From an uncultured Lachnospiraceae bacterium (GTDB lineage: Bacteria > Bacillota_A > Clostridia > Lachnospirales > Lachnospiraceae): a DNA stretch of 8,398 nucleotides. Below the pieces are notes generated by a model. The model saw nothing but the letters and a program-made list of their open reading frames with translations, was not told the origin of the DNA and made no database searches. Positions 1 to 6,779 of the stretch are shown here, piece after piece. The stretch covers positions 1 to 8,398 of the forward strand of contig CAMWWF010000114.1 of NCBI GenBank assembly GCA_947177885.1, read 5' to 3'. The first letter of the stretch is position 1, and the number at the start of each line of letters is the position of its first letter. The position numbers and the translations under genes are program-made.

Positions 1-114
1 GCATACAACGGGGTGCTGCAGGCGGTGAATGACGGAGTTATTTCAGAGGAGCGTATCAACGATTCCCTGAGGAGAATCTATCGGATCAAATATGCGGACA
101 GGATAACAGAATAG
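1..114 (+). CDS. C-terminal end of a GH3-family glycoside hydrolase (partial)
   Basis: Only the last 37 codons are present, in the frame that ends at TAG 112-114; the 5' end lies outside the window. The peptide begins AYNGVLQAVNDGVISEER and continues INDSLRRIYRIKYAD. This matches the usual end of the GH3 catalytic domain of NagZ-like beta-N-acetylhexosaminidases and related beta-glucosidases, where an 'A-V-x-x-G-x-I-S-E-E-R-I-x-x-S-x-R-R-I' helix closes the barrel domain. Ending there, without a long fibronectin-like tail, favours the short NagZ-like architecture, but substrate cannot be read from this fragment. An intrinsic terminator starts 25 bases after the stop, so this gene ends its transcript and is not in the same operon as the importer downstream. 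Whether it belongs functionally to the galactan locus is unknown. Confidence 0.72.
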   Translation, partial: AYNGVLQAVNDGVISEERINDSLRRIYRIKYADRITE

Positions 115-138
115 ATGTGACAGAGATGTATAGGCAAC

Positions 139-182
139 AAAATGCGCAACAAGCGAAATGAGCTTGTTGCGCATTTTTTGTT
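139..182 (+). terminator. Intrinsic terminator after the GH3 gene
   Basis: A perfect stem of 15-16 bp pairs 139/140-154 (AAATGCGCAACAAGC) with 162-176/177 (GCTTGTTGCGCATTT) around a 7-base loop (GAAATGA). It runs into a T-rich tract (TTTTTTGTT, 174-182). This is a strong Rho-independent terminator shape on the + strand. It separates the upstream gene from the importer operon. Confidence 0.93.
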
Positions 183-236
183 CCTATTTGTTTAAATTGT
201 ACTTTTTGATGTGTAATAATTTGGAAACACAGTGCA

Positions 237-265
237 TTGACGACAAAATGTACATGGAATATAAT
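237..265 (+). promoter_or_regulatory. Sigma-A-type promoter of the importer operon
   Basis: A -35 box TTGACG (237-242, one mismatch to TTGACA) and a perfect -10 box TATAAT (260-265) are separated by exactly 17 bases. Transcription would start near 272, giving a leader of about 95 bases before the permease ATG at 368. It lies directly between the upstream terminator and the importer genes, where an operon promoter is expected. The start site itself is inferred. Confidence 0.85.
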
Positions 266-316
266 TGCTTTATAGACAAAAAGCACAAAAAAGCAAACGG
301 GAGCATGAACAACAGC

Positions 317-343
317 GCGCAACATAAGCGCAACGTGTTTCGC
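317..343 (+). promoter_or_regulatory. Direct repeats and imperfect dyad in the importer leader (candidate operator)
   Basis: GCGCAACAT (317-325) and GCGCAACGT (328-336) form a direct repeat with an 11-base period, about one helical turn. The second copy is also the left arm of an imperfect dyad, GCGCAAC-GT-GTTTCGC (328-343), in which 6 of 7 arm positions pair. It lies about 45-70 bases downstream of the predicted transcription start, where a bound repressor could block elongation. The binding protein is unknown. It does not match a catabolite-repression (cre) consensus. Confidence 0.35.
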
Positions 344-367
344 AAAAGGCTGTATGGAGGTGTTGGG

Positions 368-1312
368 ATGACAGTGAAGGTGAAAGAAAAAGGCGGCGTG
401 AAAGGGTTCTTCAAAAAGGTATATAAATACCGGGCATTTCTTCTGATGTTAATGCCGGCGGTGGTATATACCCTGATCTTCGCATATTACCCCATGGCGG
501 GTATTGTGCTGGCATTTAAAAAGTACACTTACGCCGGGGGAATCTGGGGCAGCGCATGGAACGGTCTGGAGAACTTCAAGTTCTTCTTCCAGTCGGGGCA
601 GGCAGGGCTGGTGACCAGAAACACGGTACTTTACAACATTGTGTTCATTGTGGTGAACACGGTGACGCAGATCGCGGTGGCAATTCTGCTGACAGAGATA
701 CATAACAAGCATTACCGCAAGGTATCACAGTCCATTATGTTTCTTCCCTACTTTATCTCGTGGGTAATCGTAGGAGTCATGGCATTCAATATTTTCAGTT
801 CCGATTACGGTTTTATGAACAGACTGATCACAGCTTTCGGCGGAGAGCCGGTTGCTTTCTATACCACGCCCAAGGCATGGCCCTTTATCCTGGTGTTCTT
901 TAACCTGTGGAAAGGCGTGGGCTACGGTTCCGTCATGTATCTGGCGGCGATCATGGGTATTGACACCTCGATCTACGAGGCGGCGCAGATCGACGGCGCC
1001 AATGTGTTCCAGAGAATCTTTAAAGTGACGATCCCCATGATCATGCCTACTACCATAACACTGTTCCTTCTCTCGGTAGGCGGAATCTTTAAGGGCAACT
1101 TTGATATGTTCTACAACCTGGGGGGAAATACCGGTCTGCTCTATAATTATACGGATGTGATCGATACGCTGACTTTCCGGGCGTTGATCACGAATCAGAA
1201 CTTCGGCATGTCGGCGGCGATCGGTCTGTTCCAGTCGGTACTCTGTTTCATCACGGTTCTGGTTGTCAATAAACTGGTGGGTCTCTACGACCGCGACTAT
1301 ACATTATTCTAA
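368..1312 (+). CDS. ABC sugar importer permease, LplB-like (first permease)
   Basis: This 314-residue integral membrane protein is one half of the transmembrane channel of a carbohydrate ABC importer. About six hydrophobic segments are visible, near residues 24-46, 86-108, 121-143, 171-194, 226-246 and 279-302. The cytoplasmic EAA loop that docks the ATPase is intact at 204-223 (EAAQIDGANVFQRIFKVTIP), with the conserved Gly210 and Pro223. The N-terminus (basic, then 'YRAFLLMLMP...YPMAGIVLAFKKY') is typical of LplB/polysaccharide-type permeases. I chose ATG 368 because GGAGG at 356-360 sits 7 bases upstream. The frame stays open upstream, with ATGs at 305 and 158, but 305 has GGGAG only one base away and 158 lies inside the preceding terminator. 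It is first in the operon and followed 15 bases later by the second permease. Galacto-oligosaccharide specificity is inferred from the neighbouring enzymes. Confidence 0.93.
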   Translation: MTVKVKEKGGVKGFFKKVYKYRAFLLMLMPAVVYTLIFAYYPMAGIVLAFKKYTYAGGIWGSAWNGLENFKFFFQSGQAGLVTRNTVLYNIVFIVVNTVTQIAVAILLTEIHNKHYRKVSQSIMFLPYFISWVIVGVMAFNIFSSDYGFMNRLITAFGGEPVAFYTTPKAWPFILVFFNLWKGVGYGSVMYLAAIMGIDTSIYEAAQIDGANVFQRIFKVTIPMIMPTTITLFLLSVGGIFKGNFDMFYNLGGNTGLLYNYTDVIDTLTFRALITNQNFGMSAAIGLFQSVLCFITVLVVNKLVGLYDRDYTLF

Positions 1313-1327
1313 GGGAGGAGAACAGAA

Positions 1328-2251
1328 ATGGCAGCACAAACAAGTCACTTGGGAAAAGTGAAAAAAGGAAGAGATGTTATTGCACTTAATATTATAGCCT
1401 ATGTTTTCTGTGGTTTTATAGCGCTGATCTGTCTGATCCCTTTTCTGATGATCCTGGCAGGCTCGTTTTCATCGGAGACGGCGATCATGAATAACGGCTT
1501 CAGCCTGTTCCCGCAGGATTTCAGCCTGGAGGCATACAAGACGGTATTTAACGAGCCAATGGTTGTGGTGAGGGCTTATGCCACTACCATCGGACTGACC
1601 ATATTTGGCACCGCACTGGGGCTGGCGCTGCAGACCATGACGGCATATGTGCTGGTGAGAAAGGAATTTGAGTGGAGGAATGTGTTCTCTTTCTTCTTCT
1701 ACTTTACCACACTGTTCAGCGGAGGACTTGTTCCCTATTACCTGTTGATCAGACAGACACTGGGACTGGCGGATTCCTATCTGGCGCTTCTTCTGCCGCT
1801 GGTGTTCTCCGTGTACAATCTGCTGATCATGAAGAGTTACATCCAGAGCATTCCGGAGTCTCTGATTGACGCGGCGAAGATTGACGGCTGCGGTGAGTTC
1901 AGGACCCTTGTACAGGTGGTGGTGCCCCTGATCAAGCCGGCTCTGGCGACAGTGGGACTGTTCATTGCACTGGCCTACTGGAATGACTGGTATAATGCGA
2001 TGCTGTATATTAAGTCTGAAACCAAGTATCCCTTGCAGTATTTCCTGTACCAGCAGATCAATAATATCGAGGGATATAAGAAGATGATCGCCAGCGGTGT
2101 CAGCGGTACGGTAGTCAGCTCCGTCTCACTGCCCACACAGACCCTGAAGATGGCGCTTACCATCGTCGTGACAGGTCCTATTGTTCTGGCTTATCCTTTT
2201 GTGCAGAAGTATTTTGTACAGGGTATTACGATCGGAGCGGTAAAGGGTTAA
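1328..2251 (+). CDS. ABC sugar importer permease, YtcP/LplC-like (second permease)
   Basis: This 307-residue membrane protein is the partner permease of the same importer. A soluble N-terminus (about 20 residues) precedes roughly six hydrophobic segments, including 20-45, 84-109, 117-141, 150-168, 204-222 and 272-291. The EAA loop is present at 181-200 (DAAKIDGCGEFRTLVQVVVP), with Gly187 and Pro200, followed by the 'ALAYWNDWYNA' region characteristic of the MalG/YtcP type. The C-terminus ends 'FVQKYFVQGITIGAVKG', typical of this subfamily. ATG 1328 is preceded by AGGGAGGAG at 1312-1320. Only 15 bases separate it from permease 1, so the two are surely co-transcribed. No ATPase gene accompanies the pair; in related Gram-positive systems one MsmK/UgpC-like ATPase is shared by several importers. 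Confidence 0.93.
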   Translation: MAAQTSHLGKVKKGRDVIALNIIAYVFCGFIALICLIPFLMILAGSFSSETAIMNNGFSLFPQDFSLEAYKTVFNEPMVVVRAYATTIGLTIFGTALGLALQTMTAYVLVRKEFEWRNVFSFFFYFTTLFSGGLVPYYLLIRQTLGLADSYLALLLPLVFSVYNLLIMKSYIQSIPESLIDAAKIDGCGEFRTLVQVVVPLIKPALATVGLFIALAYWNDWYNAMLYIKSETKYPLQYFLYQQINNIEGYKKMIASGVSGTVVSSVSLPTQTLKMALTIVVTGPIVLAYPFVQKYFVQGITIGAVKG

Positions 2252-2294
2252 GTGTGAGTGGGCACTGTTGAAGCGGGGAGAAGGGTCATAAACG

Positions 2295-2311
2295 GTAATT
2301 TTACAAATTAC
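2295..2311 (+). repeat. A/T-rich inverted repeat before the binding-protein gene
   Basis: GTAATTT (2295-2301) and AAATTAC (2305-2311) form a perfect 7-bp inverted repeat around TAC. It lies in the 82-base gap between permease 2 and the binding protein, 10 bases before the AAAGGAGG ribosome-binding site. It could be a weak hairpin that protects the 3' transcript segment or tunes translation, or a protein site. It lacks a T tract, so it is not a terminator. Confidence 0.3.
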
Positions 2312-2333
2312 ATATATTAAAAAGGAGGCTACT

Positions 2334-3935
2334 ATGAAAAAGAGCATGAAAAAAGCAGCGGCACTTACCTTAAGTGCAGTAATGGCAACAGGTCTGCTGG
2401 CAGGATGCGGCGGAGACAGCGGATCCGCAGGCGGTTCCGCGGCGGGTAACGGCAGCACGGCAGGAAACAGTGGTACAACGGACAGCGGTTCTGCAGGCGG
2501 TTCAGGGGGGGCAATAGATACTTCCGAGCATGTGGATCTGACCATGTATCTGCTTGGAGAAAGAACGGCGGATTTCGATGAAGTTTATGGTGAGATCAAT
2601 AAAATTCTGGAAGAGAAGCTGAACTGTTCCGTGAATGTGGAATTCTTAAGCTGGGGCGATCATGATACCAAGTACTCCCTGCTGTTTTCGGGCGGTGAGG
2701 ATTTCGATCTGATCTTCACGGCTTCCAGCTGGGGACACTATGAGCCTACTGTGGCTATGGGAGGTTTCTATCCTTTGACCGAGGATTTTATTCAGACGTA
2801 TGCGCCCGACATCTGGGATGTGGTTCCTGAGATCGCGTGGAGTCAGGCCAAGATCGACGGTACCGCGTACATGGTTCCCAACTATCAGAATGAGTTTGGG
2901 CAGGATGTTCTGGCTGTCCGTGGTGACCTCCTGGAGAAGTATGGCGTATCCCAGATCACGAACTGGGACGAATTGATCGATTTCTATAAGAAATGTGCGG
3001 CAGACGGACAGTATGCAAGTCAGGGAGGTCCCTGGTATCAGTATTTCCAGGCACAGGGACTGACGACTACCAGCGGCGCTCCCAAGTCCGGTGAGCTGAT
3101 CCTGTATAATACGCAGGATCCTTCCGATCTGAGCTTTACCTATATCCTTGATTGGGAAGGATTTTCCGATTACTGCCATCAGATGAAGGAACTGGCGGAT
3201 ATGGGCTGCTGGTCACAGGATGTACTCAGTTCCAATGACGACAGGCAGACAGGTCTCCTTACCGGAAGGACCGCAGGGATGATCTGGAACCTTGGAAGCT
3301 GTAAGCAGTATGCGGAGCAGGCAAACAAGGAGAATTCCGACTGGAATGTGACACTGGTTGATCCCGTAGCCGCTCAGCCGAAGAGAGTGAATTCCTATAT
3401 CAACAACGGTATGGCTATCAATGTAAACAGCCGGAATCCCGAGAGAGCAATGATGGTGCTGAATGAGTTTTACACCAACCCCACCATCAATGATCTGACC
3501 AGATTTGGTATCGAGGGCAAGCACTGGGAAGCAGTCGGCGACGACCAGTTTAAAGTGATCACTCTGGATGGTTATGGTGTTGACGCTAACTGTAACTGGG
3601 GATGGATGAACGCCGAGATCAAGAGAACTGAGTATAAAGAGGACAGAACTCCTCTGGATGACACTTATGATGCAATGCTGGAAAGCTGGGAGAGCAATAT
3701 AAAGGCTGATCATCCCTATGATGGTTTTAACTTTGACAATACCAATGTTACCGTTCAGATGTCAGCTGTGGATGCGGCGCTTTCTACCTACTGTGACCCT
3801 CTGATCAATGGTCTTGTTCCTGACGTGGATAAGGCGCTGGAGGATTTCAGATCGGCTATGGAGACCGCGGGTATCCGTGATATCATTGCCGAGCTGGAAA
3901 AGCAGGCTGCGGAATACATTGCATCCAGGCAATAA
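2334..3935 (+). CDS. Sugar-binding lipoprotein of the ABC importer (LplA-like)
   Basis: This 533-residue extracellular solute-binding protein delivers oligosaccharide to the two permeases. The start is fixed by AAAGGAGG (2321-2328) five bases before ATG 2334. A lipoprotein signal is clear: basic n-region (KKSMKK), hydrophobic stretch 8-22, lipobox LLAGC with acylated Cys25. Residues 26-60 are a Gly/Ser/Asn/Ala linker that would hold the domain off the membrane. The mature part has motifs of the LplA/DUF3502-like group: 'WGDHDTKYSLLFSGGEDFDL' (107-126), 'TYAPDIWDVVPE' (155-166) and 'GTAYMVPNYQNEFGQDVLAVRGD' (176-198). The C-terminus is a charged helix (DFRSAMETAG...ELEKQ). It is aromatic-rich (many Trp/Tyr), as expected for sugar stacking. 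It is last in the importer operon, with a terminator 41 bases after the stop. Ligand is inferred, not read. Confidence 0.93.
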   Translation: MKKSMKKAAALTLSAVMATGLLAGCGGDSGSAGGSAAGNGSTAGNSGTTDSGSAGGSGGAIDTSEHVDLTMYLLGERTADFDEVYGEINKILEEKLNCSVNVEFLSWGDHDTKYSLLFSGGEDFDLIFTASSWGHYEPTVAMGGFYPLTEDFIQTYAPDIWDVVPEIAWSQAKIDGTAYMVPNYQNEFGQDVLAVRGDLLEKYGVSQITNWDELIDFYKKCAADGQYASQGGPWYQYFQAQGLTTTSGAPKSGELILYNTQDPSDLSFTYILDWEGFSDYCHQMKELADMGCWSQDVLSSNDDRQTGLLTGRTAGMIWNLGSCKQYAEQANKENSDWNVTLVDPVAAQPKRVNSYINNGMAINVNSRNPERAMMVLNEFYTNPTINDLTRFGIEGKHWEAVGDDQFKVITLDGYGVDANCNWGWMNAEIKRTEYKEDRTPLDDTYDAMLESWESNIKADHPYDGFNFDNTNVTVQMSAVDAALSTYCDPLINGLVPDVDKALEDFRSAMETAGIRDIIAELEKQAAEYIASRQ

Positions 3936-3975
3936 CAGTGTGAACGCAGAGCTCTTTCCGAACTGCTGACTTTGA

Positions 3976-4004
3976 GGGCTGCCGGTAATGCGGCGGCCCT
4001 TTTT
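3976..4004 (+). terminator. Intrinsic terminator of the importer operon
   Basis: GGGCTGCCG (3976-3984) pairs with CGGCGGCCC (3991-3999), including one U-G pair, around a GTAATG loop. TTTTT (4000-4004) follows directly. It lies 41 bases past the binding-protein stop and marks the end of the importer transcript, so the regulator gene downstream probably needs its own promoter. Confidence 0.9.
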
Positions 4005-4033
4005 GCAACCTGCAGGATGAAATGTAACCTGCA
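4004..4033 (+). repeat. Direct repeat TGYAACCTGCA x2 between importer and regulator
   Basis: TGCAACCTGCA (4004-4014) and TGTAACCTGCA (4023-4033) differ at one base and start 19 bases apart, close to two helical turns. A third, related copy (TGCAGCCTGCA, 6733-6743) occurs in the gap before GH35. Tandem spacing like this is seen for some activators, but nothing in the window identifies a binding protein. The first copy overlaps the end of the terminator T tract. Confidence 0.35.
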
Positions 4034-4071
4034 ATAATACAGAAGGACATTGTGTCAATTACTGATTCCAT

Positions 4072-4087
4072 GTGCGCTGAAGCGCAC
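4072..4087 (+). promoter_or_regulatory. Perfect 16-base dyad before the LacI-type gene (candidate operator)
   Basis: GTGCGCT-GA-AGCGCAC is a perfect 7-2-7 dyad ending 23 bases before the GTG at 4111. A related dyad with the same 6-4-6 arm geometry lies before the GH35 gene (6816-6831). Its size and place suit autoregulation by the LacI-family protein. Unlike many LacI-family operators, its centre (GA) is not CpG. An RNA hairpin in the leader is the alternative. Confidence 0.5.
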
Positions 4088-4110
4088 GAAATCATGGACT
4101 ATTAGAATGG

Positions 4111-5103
4111 GTGACGGATATGACGCTTGATGAAATGGCAAGAGAACTGGGTGTTTCGAAGAGCACGGTATCGAGGGCGCTGTCCGGAAAGGGCAGGATA
4201 GGGAGTGAGACCCGCAGAAAGATCATGGAATATGCGAAGCAGCAGGAGAGCCGGACGGAAAATGGAACGGAGATCAGGACTCCTACTAAGAATCTTGGGG
4301 TTATACTGCCTGCGGATGTGTATCTGAACGGCGGTCCTTATTTTCAGGAGTGCGTCCTGGGAATATGTGAGACAGCCACCCTGATGGATTATGATGTGCT
4401 GATCACCAGCGGCACGGCGAATGATGTGTCCGGTATCCGCGCTCTGGTGGAAAAGGATAAGGTGGATGGCATCATTCTTACCAGAAGTCTGAGTGACGAC
4501 AGGGCGGTGAAGTACCTCACCGGGGTGGATTTCCCTGTTGGGCTGACGGGTATCTGCGATGAAGATATCATACAGGTTGATACGGATAATGAGGGGGCGG
4601 CAGAGAGTCTGACCTCGCTTCTGATCGGCAGGGGATACCGCAAGTTCGCCCTGATCATAGACACGCTGGATTACAGGGTAAACAGGAGCAGGCACGGGGG
4701 GTTCGGCCGTGCATTGCTGAAAAACGGCCTTCCACCGGAGAAGCAGCTTGTTTATGCCGGCACACTGAATCCGGATCTGATGGATTCGCTGATCGGCAGT
4801 ATAATCTCTCAGAAGGTGGAATGCATCATCTGCGGGGATGATGTCATCTGTACCAAGATCATGTCAAGCCTCCAGTCCCAGGGCTATCGTATTCCGCGGG
4901 ATGTGGCGGTGGCTTCCCTGTATAACAGTCCTAATCTGGACTGCTTTACCCCTTCCGTGACGGCGGTGAATGTATCCGCAAGGCAGGTGGGCAATATGAT
5001 CGCGCGGCAGATGATCAATTTTCTGGCAGGGAAGGACTATCAGAAGAAGACAATGGTGGATTTCGAGATCCTGATGCGGAAATCAACCAGTGGAATCGTA
5101 TAA
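4111..5103 (+). CDS. LacI-family transcriptional regulator
   Basis: This 330-residue DNA-binding regulator probably controls the galactan genes. The N-terminal helix-turn-helix is clear: 'TLDEMARELGVSKSTVSRAL' at 5-24. An effector domain of the periplasmic-binding-protein fold starts near residue 62 (LGVILP) and includes 'PYFQECVLGICE' (76-87), 'KVDGIILTR' and 'PRDVAVASLYNSP' ending at 274. The hinge (about 43-60) lacks the usual 'Y-x-P-N-x-x-A-x-x-L' motif, including the Leu that wedges into the operator minor groove. The position of the usual 'GFDD' effector motif reads 'ASLYNS'. The start is uncertain: GTG 4111 has no good ribosome-binding site, while ATG 4120 (327 residues) has GGGTG six bases upstream; both keep the whole HTH. 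No convincing promoter was found. It ends with tandem TAA codons, 43 bases before the GH53 ATG, suggesting co-transcription with that enzyme. Confidence 0.92.
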   Translation: MTDMTLDEMARELGVSKSTVSRALSGKGRIGSETRRKIMEYAKQQESRTENGTEIRTPTKNLGVILPADVYLNGGPYFQECVLGICETATLMDYDVLITSGTANDVSGIRALVEKDKVDGIILTRSLSDDRAVKYLTGVDFPVGLTGICDEDIIQVDTDNEGAAESLTSLLIGRGYRKFALIIDTLDYRVNRSRHGGFGRALLKNGLPPEKQLVYAGTLNPDLMDSLIGSIISQKVECIICGDDVICTKIMSSLQSQGYRIPRDVAVASLYNSPNLDCFTPSVTAVNVSARQVGNMIARQMINFLAGKDYQKKTMVDFEILMRKSTSGIV

Positions 5104-5146
5104 TAAGATGTTGGATCTATAAAGAACTGGAATGGGAGGTTTCCTG

Positions 5147-6682
5147 ATGTTGGATTTTTACAGGGGAATGGATATTTCCTCTCTGCCTCAGAGCCTGGCG
5201 GAGGGAATGCGTGTAAAGGACAGGGACGGTCTGGAGATGGAGCCCTTTGAACTGTTAAAGAAATACGGAGTCAATTCCGTCAGACTGAGGATATGGAATG
5301 ATCCGGGGGCAGTACCGCAGGCGAAGGGGTATTGCGATCTGGAGCATACCCTGCAGATGGCGGAGAAAATAAAAGAGAATCATATGAGCTTTCTGCTGGA
5401 TTTCCACTATTCCGATCACTGGGCGGATCCGGCCAATCAGAGGAAGCCGGCGGCATGGGAAAATCTGAGCTTTTCCGAACTGGAGGAAGCGGTTTATTCC
5501 TTTACCGGAGATACGCTGGCGCGTCTGAAGGAGGAAGGTCTGCTGCCTGATATTGTGCAGATCGGGAATGAGATCCGGAGCGGTCTGCTGTTCCCCGAGG
5601 GGGAGCTGCCTGATTATGCGGGAATGGTGAAGCTGGTCAACGCGGGCATCAGGGGTGCAAGGGAAGTGGCGGATGCGGAACAGATGCAGATCATGATCCA
5701 TCTGGATCAGGGCGGCAGATACGATTGGCTTCATGAATGGTTTGAGAAGGCTTTCGCGGCGGGGCTGGATGATTTCGACCTCATCGGTTTGTCCTATTAT
5801 CCGTTCTGGCACGGTACCTATCTGGACTTGAGGGATTCCATGAACAGGCTGGTAAAGGACTATGGGAAGCCGATTCTCATTGTGGAGACGGCATATGCCT
5901 GGAGGAAGAGTGAGCGCGGTTTTATCGACGAGGATCAGATACGGATCGGCTGTATGGAGGCAACGCCCCTGGGACAGAGAAGAGTGCTGGAGTATGTCAT
6001 GCACCTTGTGGCAGAGCTTCCCGACCGGATGGGGAAGGGCGTCTATTACTGGGAGCCGATCTGTGTGCCGGAGCGTGGCGGAGGCGGCTGGAGTGAAAAT
6101 ATGGGACTGCTGGATGAGACCGGACGGGCCATGGAAGGCATAGAGACCTTTCGACAGACCAGGGAAGAGATGGAGCGGGAACCGGAAGGATGGCAGGCGC
6201 TGGAGGAGAAGCTCAATGCAGTGGGGTACGCTGTCGATGCAGACGGCATCAGAGGTGAAAATCTGCTGCTGAACGGTAATTTTTCAGAAGGTCCGGACGG
6301 AATGGAGCATTGGAGCATTGCGGAGCGGGAGGAAGGCACGGTTCTCACGGTGCTGCCCGACGCGGGCTGTTTAAAAGTGCAGGCGGCGAAGAATTTCCGT
6401 TTTTCCGTCAGCAACAGTGTGACAATAGAGCGGGAAGGAAATTACGGTATTTCCGTGGAGATCACCGGCGTGGATACTACCGGTGTGGATGTGAGACTCT
6501 TTGCTGAAAACGATGGCAGGATCAGAGAGACGGTGATCCATCCCGCGGAGCATTCCAGGGCAGTCTATGAAATACGTAATATGTTTTGCGGGGCAGGCCG
6601 GTTGCAGGTGGGAATCCGGATATCCTCCCCGGCGATCTATGTCACCATGGGGAATTTTAAGGTGATCAGAGAAATATCATAG
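5147..6682 (+). CDS. GH53 endo-beta-1,4-galactanase, no signal peptide, extra C-terminal domain
   Basis: This 511-residue enzyme should hydrolyse beta-1,4-galactan (type I arabinogalactan) internally. GH53 motifs run in order: 'FYRGMDISSLPQ' (4-15), 'VRLRIWNDP' (45-53), 'DFHYSDHWADP' (85-95), 'QIGNE' (138-142, Glu142 predicted acid/base), 'GLSYYPFWHGT' (214-224), 'ILIVETAYAW' (243-252, Glu247 predicted nucleophile) and 'GVYYWEP' (298-304). The catalytic barrel ends near 340. Residues about 370-511 open with 'ENLLLNGNFSEGPDGMEHWS', the typical start of a CBM4/9-like or galactose-binding-like beta-sandwich; a CBM61-like role is possible but not shown. ATG 5147 is chosen because GGGAGG (5134-5139) lies 7 bases upstream; the in-frame ATG at 5132 overlaps that site. 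No start gives a signal peptide, so the enzyme is predicted cytoplasmic, unlike secreted GH53 enzymes such as B. subtilis GanB. Confidence 0.93.
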   Translation: MLDFYRGMDISSLPQSLAEGMRVKDRDGLEMEPFELLKKYGVNSVRLRIWNDPGAVPQAKGYCDLEHTLQMAEKIKENHMSFLLDFHYSDHWADPANQRKPAAWENLSFSELEEAVYSFTGDTLARLKEEGLLPDIVQIGNEIRSGLLFPEGELPDYAGMVKLVNAGIRGAREVADAEQMQIMIHLDQGGRYDWLHEWFEKAFAAGLDDFDLIGLSYYPFWHGTYLDLRDSMNRLVKDYGKPILIVETAYAWRKSERGFIDEDQIRIGCMEATPLGQRRVLEYVMHLVAELPDRMGKGVYYWEPICVPERGGGGWSENMGLLDETGRAMEGIETFRQTREEMEREPEGWQALEEKLNAVGYAVDADGIRGENLLLNGNFSEGPDGMEHWSIAEREEGTVLTVLPDAGCLKVQAAKNFRFSVSNSVTIEREGNYGISVEITGVDTTGVDVRLFAENDGRIRETVIHPAEHSRAVYEIRNMFCGAGRLQVGIRISSPAIYVTMGNFKVIREIS

Positions 6683-6689
6683 GGCATGA

Positions 6690-6718
6690 GCCGCGGCAGA
6701 GCAAAAATGCTGTCCGGC
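6690..6718 (+). other. Bulged hairpin just after the GH53 stop
   Basis: GCCG (6690-6693) plus GGCAG (6695-6699) can pair with CTGTC (6710-6714) plus CGGC (6715-6718), giving nine pairs (one U-G) with a single bulged C and a 10-base A-rich loop. No T tract follows, so it is unlikely to be an intrinsic terminator. It may stabilise or process the transcript, and read-through into GH35 remains possible. Confidence 0.3.
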
Positions 6719-6732
6719 ACTGACACGGGCCA

Positions 6733-6744
6733 TGCAGCCTGCAG
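6733..6744 (+). repeat. Third copy of the TGYARCCTGCA motif
   Basis: TGCAGCCTGCAG (6733-6744) matches TGCAACCTGCAG (4004-4015) at 11 of 12 bases. It lies in the gap before GH35, about 103 bases before the ATG. Chance cannot be excluded for so short a motif. Confidence 0.25.
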
Positions 6745-6779
6745 ATACGATTTCTGAACAGATGGAGTATTGGAAGGCA

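Noticed and set aside
222..240. cre-like site (TGGAAACACAGTGCATTG) near the importer promoter
   Set aside because: It has too many mismatches to the CcpA consensus, including the central CG.
158..367. N-terminal extension of permease 1 to ATG 158 or ATG 305
   Set aside because: ATG 158 lies inside the terminator loop and upstream of the predicted transcription start. ATG 305 has its GGGAG only one base away. ATG 368 has a well-spaced GGAGG, and family members start at this point.
2126..2545. Proline-rich antisense frame opposite the binding-protein signal and linker
   Set aside because: The proline runs are the complement of the Gly/Ser linker codons. It spans an intergenic gap and two real genes, with no family likeness.
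4050..4108. Promoter for the LacI-type gene from TTGTGT (4050) or TAGAAT (4103)
   Set aside because: Neither has a partner box at 16-18 bases. A -10 at 4103 would start transcription inside the gene. A promoter probably exists in 4005-4110, but I cannot place it.
5132..5146. Start of GH53 at ATG 5132
   Set aside because: This ATG overlaps the GGGAGG that serves ATG 5147, and it has no ribosome-binding site of its own. The five extra residues (MGGFL) add no signal peptide.
6690..6718. Terminator between GH53 and GH35
   Set aside because: The stem is bulged and followed by ACTGACACGGG, not a T tract, so an intrinsic terminator is not supported.
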